A model generated the notes under the pieces. The model was not told where the DNA came from. It did no database searches and worked only from the letters and a program-made list of their open reading frames with translations. The position numbers and the translations under genes are program-made. A stretch of DNA of 64,000 nucleotides from Fibrisoma limi BUZ 3 (GTDB lineage Bacteria > Bacteroidota > Bacteroidia > Cytophagales > Spirosomataceae): contig NZ_CAIT01000010.1 in NCBI RefSeq assembly GCF_000296815.2, positions 248,001 to 312,000 of the forward strand, in the 5' to 3' direction. This document shows positions 55,001-62,377 of the stretch, piece after piece. Position 1 is the first letter of the stretch, and each line of letters starts with the position of its first letter.

Positions 55001-55128
55001 GCCGGAACGCGCTGCGACGGTACCGTAGCGGGCGGAATACCACCTTTCCCAGGCTGTTGAGCCGGTGTGTTCTGCCCCAGTGCGCTGAGCGCCAGTAAAA
55101 TCCAGATGAAGCAGCTAAATGCCCCCAT
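52084..55128 (-). CDS. LPS-assembly protein LptD-like outer-membrane protein
   Basis: An outer-membrane protein of 1014 residues for final LPS insertion. The start at 55128 yields a signal peptide (MGAFSCFIWILLALSALGQ); the frame extends upstream to 55173. After a Pro/Thr-rich linker (about 25-110), an OstA/LptD-type N-terminal domain begins (STIYSADGQTVELFGDAQVTYGDISLKAEYIRLNY, about residues 116-150), and the rest is a large beta-barrel. Bacteroidetes versions are long like this one. Its promoter would overlap the divergent amidase gene leader. The LptE partner is not seen in the window. Confidence 0.82.
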   Translation of the reverse strand: MGAFSCFIWILLALSALGQNTPAQQPGKGGIPPATVPSQRVPASPANSAISPVTPPSSQTTTPNQPGRLRPGLVTPNIVRPEGRDTTSRQVATSDSIRADSASADAAFRTTVEYTSKDSTIYSADGQTVELFGDAQVTYGDISLKAEYIRLNYLTNEVYAKGRYDSTAQKYVGRPIFQDGADKYDTKEIRYNFKTKKGKIQGVITQQGEGNIRGQNVKKDADENLYIGKAIYTTCNLATPHFHINASKLKVIHNKQVVAGPFNLVVNQVPLPIGLPFGFFPFPKKKDIGVSGVLVPQYGEEPNGRGYYLRDGGYYWAVNENLGIQFRGQIYSRGSWGLGVSSAYNKRYRYSGGIDLRFNRNRTGDPVDVTPARNDFAVTWSHSPVPRGRGTFSANVNVSSNSYNQFNAYNTQQYTSNVAGSSVQYSRTFGQYARAGANVRVNQQFGQVNRITNVRENGKTDASTDFNFGLNQIAPFALRGGSGRWYESFRVGLDVSGSLGISNTIRTQVDTTGLGFPVITDLQPVSAITRIIDSTNRANAVRDGRTIADPNLVDFNFQNLQRIWENRQVQARYSIPISLPNFKILRYINLTPGFSLQGDLYTKKLNYVYVADSNAVRVDTSRGIFPSYNFSTNLSMNTRFYGTYFIRGKRVEAIRHTVAPSISFSYVPNFTNPIFGQFVRLDSVGSLQGLPEYRRTLSVFRGLGGSGGSASSTASAFISFGIVNQLEMKVRTRSDSAGQEFKKISIFDNLSITGSYNFLAPDYKLSPIAVSANTQILKNVSFNFSSTFDPYATRAYGGTPVYGLPVAATGITPYPPISYSPYILNPLSYENQQYIRVPNRFAFQEGQGLLRLTNLQAYISTRLAPKQADRPKQSNGASAATMRAINTNPELYVDFNIPWSINVSYTFSYTRLTPELSQVVQALTLTGDLSLTPKWKITVNSGYDFQFKRPTLTTIGITRDLHCWDMSFNWTPYAGSNQRAGNYSFDLRARSSILQELKLSRRRSFYDYGGFYGR

Positions 55129-55286
55129 ATGCCGGGGCCGTAAAATAAAGTATGCTTTTTTCAGTTCTATCAAAAAAATTACATTTGCCTGAACGGCCCG
55201 AAAACCTCAGGCTTACAAAGGTATTACGAACCGTTTATCTCCCTATCGCTTTGGAACGATTTAGGCTGTTAAAAATTATTAAATCG

Positions 55287-56138
55287 ATGGGCGATCATAT
55301 TAAAGGCGCAGGTCCCGGAAAAGTGACAACCATCGTAGTCGGGATGTTTCCGCTGCTGGCCCTGACCCTCGATCCGGTTCAGCAATTGCCGCAGGACACG
55401 ATTGCGGCCCGTCAGGCAGAAAGTGCGCCCAATCAGATTCGGACGGTCGTGCTCGACGCCGGTCACGGTGGTAAAGACCCCGGTTGTATCGGTCGGCGGA
55501 CGCGCGAATCGCGGGTGGTGCTGAAAATTGCGCTGGCGCTGGGGCGTCGGATCAAAGCCGAAATGCCTTCGATGCGGGTTATTTACACGCGGGCGTCGGA
55601 CCGGTTTATCGAATTAAGCGAACGGTCGGCCATTGCCAACCGCAACCGGGCCGATCTGTTTATTTCCATTCACTGCAACGCCAGTCCATCGTCCAGTCGG
55701 GTTTATGGCACGGAGACCTACACAATGGGGCTGCATAAAACGGAGGGAAACCTCGACGTAGCAAAGCGCGAAAACGCCGTTATTCTGAAAGAAGACAACT
55801 ATCAGCAAACTTATAAGGGTTTTAACCCGAACTCACCGCTGGCGCATATCATGTTGGCCAACTACCAACATGCATTCATGGGCAGCAGCATCAATTTTGC
55901 CGAGAAAGTGGAACGTAGCTTCCGGCGCAATGCTGACCGAACCAGCCGGGGGGTTAAGCAGGCCGGATTTCTGGTGCTATGGCGTACAACCATGCCGAGT
56001 GTCCTGATCGAAACCGGCTACCTGACCAATCCCGACGAAGAGTTATTTCTGATGTCGGAAGATGGGCAGGCCGAAATTTCCAATGCGATTTTCCTGGCTT
56101 TTCAGCAGTACAAGGAAGAAATCGAATCAGCAAATTGA
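55287..56138 (+). CDS. N-acetylmuramoyl-L-alanine amidase (Amidase_3)
   Basis: A peptidoglycan hydrolase of 283 residues with an N-terminal hydrophobic segment and Amidase_3 domain. Zinc ligands fit the motifs VLDAGHGGKDPG (His), RESRVVLKIA (Glu) and ISIHCNAS (His); the catalytic Glu is in VLIETGYLTNPDEE. The frame opens from 55152, but the ATG at 55287 gives a better N terminus. It is involved in cell separation and wall remodelling. The next gene encodes an MCE protein. Confidence 0.85.
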   Translation: MGDHIKGAGPGKVTTIVVGMFPLLALTLDPVQQLPQDTIAARQAESAPNQIRTVVLDAGHGGKDPGCIGRRTRESRVVLKIALALGRRIKAEMPSMRVIYTRASDRFIELSERSAIANRNRADLFISIHCNASPSSSRVYGTETYTMGLHKTEGNLDVAKRENAVILKEDNYQQTYKGFNPNSPLAHIMLANYQHAFMGSSINFAEKVERSFRRNADRTSRGVKQAGFLVLWRTTMPSVLIETGYLTNPDEELFLMSEDGQAEISNAIFLAFQQYKEEIESAN

Positions 56139-56327
56139 AAGGTTATATGATAGTTGGAGCAGGTAGTCAGGTTAATGGATAGGCCGTTTTCTAAGCCGTT
56201 CACCTAATTACTGATACCAACCAATAAGCAAATTAACCAACTTTGCGGCACAAACGCCCCCGTATGTTGGTTATACGTACGGCCAGCACAGTTGGCGCGG
56301 CCTGGTAGGTCGTTCATTCTCACACGC

Positions 56328-57335
56328 ATGAAATTTTCTCAGGAAGTAAAAGTAGGTTTGCTGGCAGTCGTTGCGCTGCTGATGTTCTACTTCGGATTCA
56401 GTTTTCTTAAAGGTTCTGACTTCTTTTCGTCGTCGCATCGGTACGAAGTGGTGTATGACAACATCGACGGCCTGACGGTTTCCAATCCGGTCCGTATTAA
56501 TGGTCTGTCGGTCGGTCGCGTTGGACGAATTGATATTTTGCAGGATCAGGGCAACAAACTGCTGGTTACACTCGATCTGAATAAGGAAATCAAGGTTTCG
56601 CAGGGGTCGAGAGCCGTGCTGGCCGACGATGGGCTGCTGGGTGGTAAGGCGATTCAACTGGTGATTCAGCCGGGAGCCCCGCTGCTTGACGAAGGCGGTC
56701 GCCTTGTAGCTGAGAAGGAAACCGGCTTAACCTCACTGATCCGGGAGAAAACTCTGCCTGTGCTGAATAATGTTGATTCGCTCACCCTACAACTCAATCG
56801 GGTGGTGGCTCAGTTTGACCAGACAGGGGCCGTGCTGAACCAGACGCTACGGAGTGCTAACGCGGCCGTGGGTACACTTGACCTGACCATTGCCGAAAAC
56901 CGCGCGGGCCTGAAAGAAACGCTCGGTAACGTAAATCGGCTGTCGGCATCGCTGGTTGAGACTGAAAAGCAATTGAAACCCATTCTGGCCAAAGCTGATA
57001 ATATCGTTGATTCGCTCCGTGGTTTGCAGTTGCGCCAGACGCTGGCGAGTGTGAACCAGGCTGTGGGCAACCTTCAGCAGATACTGGCCGACATTGATCA
57101 GGGCAAAGGATCGCTGGGCAAGCTAACCTCCGACGAAGCCCTGTACCGGAATGTCAACAACACTACGGTTAGCCTCGAACGACTGCTGACGGATTTGCGC
57201 CAGAATCCAAAGCGGTACGTCCATTTCTCGCTGTTTGGCCGCAAAGAAAAAAACAAATCCAGCGAACCGGAGTCCGTTACTATAACGGCTTCGCAATCGC
57301 CCGGCACGGCCAGCGATACGAGTCGCCAGCAGTAA
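56328..57335 (+). CDS. MCE/MlaD-family lipid transport protein
   Basis: A 335-residue protein anchored by an N-terminal TM (about 9-30), with an MCE domain (about 34-115: YEVVYDNIDGLTVSNPVRINGLSVGRVGRIDIL) and a helical tail probably forming a hollow channel or needle, as in MlaD/PqiB-like lipid transporters. The ATG at 56328 is used rather than the upstream frame at 56292. The ATPase and permease genes of the Mla system (MlaF/E) are not in the window. Confidence 0.85.
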   Translation: MKFSQEVKVGLLAVVALLMFYFGFSFLKGSDFFSSSHRYEVVYDNIDGLTVSNPVRINGLSVGRVGRIDILQDQGNKLLVTLDLNKEIKVSQGSRAVLADDGLLGGKAIQLVIQPGAPLLDEGGRLVAEKETGLTSLIREKTLPVLNNVDSLTLQLNRVVAQFDQTGAVLNQTLRSANAAVGTLDLTIAENRAGLKETLGNVNRLSASLVETEKQLKPILAKADNIVDSLRGLQLRQTLASVNQAVGNLQQILADIDQGKGSLGKLTSDEALYRNVNNTTVSLERLLTDLRQNPKRYVHFSLFGRKEKNKSSEPESVTITASQSPGTASDTSRQQ

Positions 57336-57358
57336 GAATTTGACATAAACTGGTTTTG

Positions 57359-57386
57359 CAAGCGGGCGACATATGTCGCCCGCTTG
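57359..57386. terminator. 28-bp perfect palindrome after the MCE gene
   Basis: CAAGCGGGCGAC pairs directly with GTCGCCCGCTTG around an ATAT centre, giving a fully self-complementary 28-bp sequence 24 bp after the MCE stop. It likely acts as a terminator. Confidence 0.65.
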
Positions 57387-57419
57387 TGTAAACACCAAAG
57401 CATTATCATCAACAGACCC

Positions 57420-59069
57420 ATGACCACCACGACGAATCATCCATTACAAGCGCTACTTGATGAACTGAACCGCCGGACCGCTGAAACGAAGCTTGGCGGA
57501 GGCCCTAAAAAAATTGAAGATCAGCACCGCAAAGGCAAGCTGACTGCGCGTGAACGTATCGACTACCTGACCGACGAAGGAAAACCATTTACAGAAGTTG
57601 GCCTGTTTGCCGGAGAAGGCATGTATGCCGAGCATGGTGGTTGCCCATCCGGGGGCGTTGTGACGGGCATTGGCTACGTGTCGGGGCGGCAGTGCGTGAT
57701 CGTGGCCAACGACGCCACCGTAAAAGCCGGTGCCTGGTTTCCAATTACAGCTAAAAAGAACTTACGGGCGCAGGAAATTGCGATGGAAAACCACCTGCCC
57801 ATCATTTACCTGGTCGATAGTGCGGGCGTGTACCTGCCTTTGCAGGATGAAGTATTTGCCGATAAGGAGCATTTCGGGCGGACATTCCGCAACAACGCCA
57901 TGCTGTCGTCGATGGGGATTCTCCAGGTGGCTGCTATTATGGGCAGTTGCGTAGCCGGTGGGGCTTACCTCCCAATCATGTCCGACGAAGCGTTGATCGT
58001 GGAGGGAACCGGTTCTATCTTTCTGGCCGGGCCGTATCTCGTCAAAGCATCCATTGGCGAGGATGTGGATGCCGAGACGCTGGGTGGTGCTACAACGCAT
58101 ACGGAAATTTCGGGCGTAACGGACAACAAATATCCTGACGACAAAAGCTGCCTGGATGCCATCAAGCGCATCTTTGACAGACTTGGCCACCGCGAAACGG
58201 CCGGTTTCGACCGGGCTGAACCGGCCTTGCCCGCAAAAAATCAGGAGGAGATCTATCAACTACTGCCGATCGATCGGGTAAAACCGTACGATATGGTGGA
58301 AATTGTGGAAAGACTGGTGGATAAGTCGGAATTTGATCCATATAAACCTGGCTACGGTCAGTCGTTGCTGTGTGGCTACGCCCGCATCGATGGCTGGGCC
58401 GTTGGTATTGTCGCTAACCAGCGTAAAGTTGTAAAGGCAAAGGGACGTACCGGCCAGCCCGCCGGAACGCCGGCCGTCGAGATGCAGATGGGGGGGGTAA
58501 TTTACGGCGATGCCGCTGATAAAGCTGCCCGCTTCATCATGAACTGCAACCAGAAACGCATACCGTTGGTGTTTTTGCAGGACGTAACGGGGTTCATGGT
58601 CGGGAGCCGGGCCGAGCAGGGCGGAATCATCAAGGACGGGGCTAAGATGGTGAACGCCATGGCCAATTCCGTGGTGCCGAAATTTACGGTGGTGGTTGGG
58701 AACTCCTACGGGGCCGGAAACTACGCTATGTGTGGCAAAGCTTATGATCCGCGCCTGATTGTGTCGTGGCCGACAGCCCAGATGGCGGTAATGAGTGGTG
58801 CTTCGGCCGCTAAAACCCTGCTTCAGATCCAGGTGGCGGCTATGAAAGCCAAAGGCCAACCCCTGACACCCGAACAGGAGCAGGCTCTGTTACAAAAGAT
58901 CACCGACCAGTACAACGCCCAATTATCGCCGTATTACGCAGCCGCCCGGCTCTGGGTCGATGCCGTTATTAATCCGCTGGCAACGCGCCAGATTATTTCA
59001 GAAGGTATTGCGGCTGCCAACCACGCGCCCATCACGCGGCCGTTCAACGTCGGGGTGATTCAAACGTAG
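57420..59069 (+). CDS. Acyl-CoA carboxylase beta subunit (carboxyltransferase)
   Basis: A 549-residue carboxyltransferase of the propionyl-/methylcrotonyl-CoA carboxylase type. Signature pieces are RERIDYLTDEGKPFTEVGLFAG, GGCPSGGVVTGIGYV, VDSAGVYLPLQDEVF, GSCVAGGAYLPIMSDEALIVEGTGSIFLAGPYLVKA, FLQDVTGFMVGSRAE and VVVGNSYGAGNYAMCGKAYDPRLIVSWP. With LPLQDEVF next to the oxyanion segment it resembles methylcrotonyl-CoA carboxylase beta subunits (leucine degradation). The ATG at 57420 is used. Its last 26 bp overlap the end of the opposing WD40 gene. Confidence 0.88.
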   Translation: MTTTTNHPLQALLDELNRRTAETKLGGGPKKIEDQHRKGKLTARERIDYLTDEGKPFTEVGLFAGEGMYAEHGGCPSGGVVTGIGYVSGRQCVIVANDATVKAGAWFPITAKKNLRAQEIAMENHLPIIYLVDSAGVYLPLQDEVFADKEHFGRTFRNNAMLSSMGILQVAAIMGSCVAGGAYLPIMSDEALIVEGTGSIFLAGPYLVKASIGEDVDAETLGGATTHTEISGVTDNKYPDDKSCLDAIKRIFDRLGHRETAGFDRAEPALPAKNQEEIYQLLPIDRVKPYDMVEIVERLVDKSEFDPYKPGYGQSLLCGYARIDGWAVGIVANQRKVVKAKGRTGQPAGTPAVEMQMGGVIYGDAADKAARFIMNCNQKRIPLVFLQDVTGFMVGSRAEQGGIIKDGAKMVNAMANSVVPKFTVVVGNSYGAGNYAMCGKAYDPRLIVSWPTAQMAVMSGASAAKTLLQIQVAAMKAKGQPLTPEQEQALLQKITDQYNAQLSPYYAAARLWVDAVINPLATRQIISEGIAAANHAPITRPFNVGVIQT

Positions 59070-60654
59070 TGGCCTGGGCGGCTTTAGGGATATCTTTACG
59101 GTTTTCAGCTAACCAGATCATAGCGCCTTCCGGCGTAAACCAGCGTTTAGCCGTACCATCGTCTGAAGCGGTCAGGAGGTAGCGTCTGTCATTTGAAAAT
59201 ACGGCCGAAAGTACCGGGCCTCGGTGAGGCAGCGTAGCCAGGGGTAGTCCTTTGTCGTCCCACAGTCTGGCCGTACCGTCAGCCGAAGCCGTCAGCATCT
59301 GACAACCGTCTTTTGAAAAAACTGCCGACCGGACCGGTCCCTTGTGTGTCAATGTAGTCAGCAGCGTTCCATCGGCATTCCATACCTTAGCTGTCATATC
59401 GGCCGAGGCTGTCAGCAGGCGTTTACCATCGGCTGAAAAGACGGCCGAATAAACCGGACCATTGTGGGCGAGAGAAGCCTGGAGCTCGCCATCGATAGTC
59501 CAGAGCCTGGCCGTACCGTCTGCGGAAGCGGTTAATATCCTGGTTCCGTCATCTGAAAAGACGGCTGTGCGAACCAGACCCTGATGTTGTAACGTAAGCA
59601 GGAGTTTGCCGTCGGCAGACCAGAGCCTGGCTGTACTGTCGGCCGAAGCGGTTAGTACCTGGTTTTCGTTGGGTGAGAAGACGGTTGAGTAAACCGGTCC
59701 CCGATGCAGGAATGTCGCTAGAGACTTGCCGCCAACGTCCCAGAGCCTGGCGGTACCATCCGCAGAAGCTGTCAGTATTCGGCTGCCGTCGGCAGTGAAG
59801 GCGGCAGACCGGACCAGGCCTGTATGTGGCAGGGTGTTGAGTAATTGTCCTTTGTTGTTCCAGAGCCTGGCGGTACCGTCGGCCGATACCGTCAGCAGGC
59901 GGTTACTGTCCTTTGACATGACTGCGGACATAACCCGCCCCTGGTGTTGTAGTGTGGTGGTCAGCCTGCCATCCGTATCCCAGAGTTTGGCACTACCATC
60001 ATCCGAAGCCGTCAGCATGTAAGCTGCATCCGCTGAGAAAATTGCCGATCTGACCGGAGCTTGGTGAGGTATGCTGAGCTTTACAAATAGTGAGTCGCCT
60101 TCATTGAACCGCCGAAAGAAACGTTCGTACACGGGAGTTTCATCCAGTCCGAGTTTGGCGGCCGAGTCCAACAATTGAATTGCCTCCAATGACGGTTTAT
60201 TGTCGCTTTCGCTGGCTAAATACAGGGCCTGTGCTCGTTGGGCGTCGCGCACTGCCTGTTTTTGAGCCGCAATGGCTACTTCCTGCGCCTTTACGGCATT
60301 TTCTTTTTGCTGCTGCGCAGTATCGGCTGATGCCTTAGCTAAGCGTGTTTGTTCGTCAGCCAACTTTTTAAGCCTGAATGCTGCGTTCTTCTGTCGTACA
60401 GCTTCGTCTTTTTCTTTCTCAATCGCTCTGAACACCTCACTGATTTGCTGGTCAATTAATTGAGTACTGTCTGGTAGACATAGTTTGGCTGCGTTAAATT
60501 TATCAAGGGCTTCTTTGAATTTCTTATTCTTTATATAGGCTTTGCCATCGATCATCAATTGAGGATATTCAGGGCAGATCGGCGCCTGTTGAGATTGGGC
60601 GGCCAAGGACAGGATTAGTAGCCCGCAAACAATGAATAGAGTGAAGCGGGTCAT
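59044..60654 (-). CDS. Secreted WD40 repeat protein of the CHAT-STAND operon
   Basis: A 536-residue protein: signal peptide (MTRFTLFIVCGLLILSLAAQSQ), a short TPR-like region (about 28-60), a helical coiled coil (about 65-145) and eight 40-residue WD40 repeats (about 197-520) closed by a short C-terminal segment. Repeats follow H-x-G/A-x-V-x-S-A-x-F-S...L-T-A-S-A-D-G-T-A-x-x-W and are unusually similar. In fused relatives a WD40 propeller follows a STAND NTPase, a TM and a coiled coil; here the repeats are separately exported. It overlaps the end of the NTPase gene by 4 bp (ATGA), so it is translationally coupled. Role inferred as sensor; ligand unknown. Confidence 0.82.
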   Translation of the reverse strand: MTRFTLFIVCGLLILSLAAQSQQAPICPEYPQLMIDGKAYIKNKKFKEALDKFNAAKLCLPDSTQLIDQQISEVFRAIEKEKDEAVRQKNAAFRLKKLADEQTRLAKASADTAQQQKENAVKAQEVAIAAQKQAVRDAQRAQALYLASESDNKPSLEAIQLLDSAAKLGLDETPVYERFFRRFNEGDSLFVKLSIPHQAPVRSAIFSADAAYMLTASDDGSAKLWDTDGRLTTTLQHQGRVMSAVMSKDSNRLLTVSADGTARLWNNKGQLLNTLPHTGLVRSAAFTADGSRILTASADGTARLWDVGGKSLATFLHRGPVYSTVFSPNENQVLTASADSTARLWSADGKLLLTLQHQGLVRTAVFSDDGTRILTASADGTARLWTIDGELQASLAHNGPVYSAVFSADGKRLLTASADMTAKVWNADGTLLTTLTHKGPVRSAVFSKDGCQMLTASADGTARLWDDKGLPLATLPHRGPVLSAVFSNDRRYLLTASDDGTAKRWFTPEGAMIWLAENRKDIPKAAQATTFESPRR

Positions 60655-62375
60655 GGTCGGCTCGGTTTAGGTATAGCTGATGGTTGCAGTTTTGCTTTTA
60701 GTTGCGCCAGATTACGCCTGGCTTCCTGTTGCTCATCATATGGGAAGTTTGGAGCAGGCGGCAATTGATTAATCAGGGCGGTTGCTTCCCCGAATGATTT
60801 TTTAGCCAGGTTGGGCTCGTTATATTCTGCATAACGTAATCCTTTTGAGTAAGCGGCCCTGGCTCGTTGAAGTGTAACTGAGTTCAGGGCTGCTTCCGCT
60901 TGCTCTTTTGCTTTATCCGCATCGGATTTTTGTTTTAAAGCAAAACCCATGGCAATCACAGCCAGTATCAATAGGGCCGTTACACCAATTATTGTCAGTC
61001 TGAGCCGGTTGTTTTTTCGGCGCTGCTCGTCTACTTCGGCCAGCCGCTTTTGCTCCAGGTACGAGATGCTTGCCGTTATGAATTGAAGGATGCCAGCGCC
61101 GTTTGGTGCGCTCCGTTCAAGTTCAGTACGAATAGCGATTTCGTAAAGTCCGATTTCAGCCAGTCGGCGCTGCGGCAGCAACAAGTCTTGTGCTCCATGA
61201 TTAACTACGTACTCCTGATAAGCCTCTTTCAGTCGTTTCAGAATGTCGTTGATCTGCCGCTGTTCGGTTGAGCGGCCCTGGTCGATCACCCTGGCGAGAC
61301 TGTCGTGGGCTAATTCGTAACTACCATCTTCAAACTGCACAATCCGGGCGGCTTCCAGTGCTTCGCCAATCTGATGGATAAAGACTGGCCGATAGCCTGT
61401 CTCATTGACCAGCATATCCACTGTACACTCGCGCCGGGTGCCCTCATAGGTAACCAATGCTTCAAGAATGGCTTTTACCGCCGATTTTTCATCGTCAGCC
61501 AGTTTGTCGCTGATCTCTTCGCTTTGTTCAGTAACAAACTGGGCCAGTACGTCGTCAATTTTACCAACCTGACTAACCAGTTCAGGACTGAAAATTACAG
61601 GCTGTGCGTTCTGGTTATTTATGGCCTTTCGCCAGAGACGGTCCAGATACACCTGCAAATAGGGTAACTGAAAGGGATTTTTAGAACTTTGGTTAGTAGC
61701 AATAATGGCGGGTACGGTCTGATCAGGATTGTTAATCCGGATGCCGGCTACTTCACATGTACCCACAATTACGGCGCGTAGGTTCTTCTCGCTCATCGGT
61801 TCCAGCCGTAGTCTGAAATCAAACAGGGTCGGAAGGTTATCCTCGAAAGGATAGAGGTACGCAATGTACTCTTCCCGCATCACGAGCAATAGTTTGAACT
61901 GGCCCGGCGACGTGTACAAGGCTTTGAGCAATTCAAAAAACTGAATCTGCTCGGGGCGGTCCCCGCTGATAAAGATTTCTTCAAATTGATCGAAAATCAG
62001 GTAAACCGGGCGCATCAGATACCCCGACAGGCGGTTTAAGGCGTCTATGGGGTCGGTTTCATCATTGTGGTCAAGCAGGGTGCTGAGGGATACCTGAAGG
62101 GATTTTATGAAATTGGATCGCCGACGGACAATGAGTGGAAAATAGTCGGTGGAGGGCATTACGCTGGCCAGGCCACACTGCACCAGGCTGGACTTACCCG
62201 TTCCCGACTGTCCGTAGATGAGCAAAAGCTTCGAACGGAAAATAAGTTCGACCAGCCGTTGCTGTTCGAGTTCGCGGCCAAAAAAGCAGTCTTTATCCTG
62301 AGCGGTGTAGGCGTCAAGGAACTTAAAAGGACTTTTGGTGACCGGCTTATGAACCTGTGGAGGTGTGGCAGTCAT
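60651..62375 (-). CDS. Membrane-anchored STAND-type NTPase (nSTAND1-like)
   Basis: A 574-residue P-loop NTPase. FLDAYTAQDKDCFFGRELEQQ precedes Walker A GQSGTGKS (55-62); Walker B is VYLIFDQFEEIF (about 124-135). A winged-helix/ARC-like region follows, with sensor-type MREEY (about 176-180). Near the C terminus is one TM segment (about 460-480, LTIIGV...MGFAL) preceded by Arg/Lys residues, so the NTPase domain is predicted inside the cell and the final 94 residues, helical and coiled-coil-like, outside. The CHAT gene stops 2 bp upstream of its start, and the WD40 gene starts in its stop codon. It is predicted to act as NTP-driven switch and signal-transfer unit. Confidence 0.85.
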   Translation of the reverse strand: MTATPPQVHKPVTKSPFKFLDAYTAQDKDCFFGRELEQQRLVELIFRSKLLLIYGQSGTGKSSLVQCGLASVMPSTDYFPLIVRRRSNFIKSLQVSLSTLLDHNDETDPIDALNRLSGYLMRPVYLIFDQFEEIFISGDRPEQIQFFELLKALYTSPGQFKLLLVMREEYIAYLYPFEDNLPTLFDFRLRLEPMSEKNLRAVIVGTCEVAGIRINNPDQTVPAIIATNQSSKNPFQLPYLQVYLDRLWRKAINNQNAQPVIFSPELVSQVGKIDDVLAQFVTEQSEEISDKLADDEKSAVKAILEALVTYEGTRRECTVDMLVNETGYRPVFIHQIGEALEAARIVQFEDGSYELAHDSLARVIDQGRSTEQRQINDILKRLKEAYQEYVVNHGAQDLLLPQRRLAEIGLYEIAIRTELERSAPNGAGILQFITASISYLEQKRLAEVDEQRRKNNRLRLTIIGVTALLILAVIAMGFALKQKSDADKAKEQAEAALNSVTLQRARAAYSKGLRYAEYNEPNLAKKSFGEATALINQLPPAPNFPYDEQQEARRNLAQLKAKLQPSAIPKPSRP

Positions 62376-62377
62376 GG

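Noticed and set aside
58260-58859. A 199-codon open frame antisense to the carboxylase beta subunit
   Set aside because: Low-complexity His/Arg-rich composition and complete overlap with a confident gene in the other strand.
59107-60066. Regular 120-bp repeats as a possible repeat array
   Set aside because: They are in-frame WD40 units of a coding gene rather than non-coding spacer-repeat arrays.
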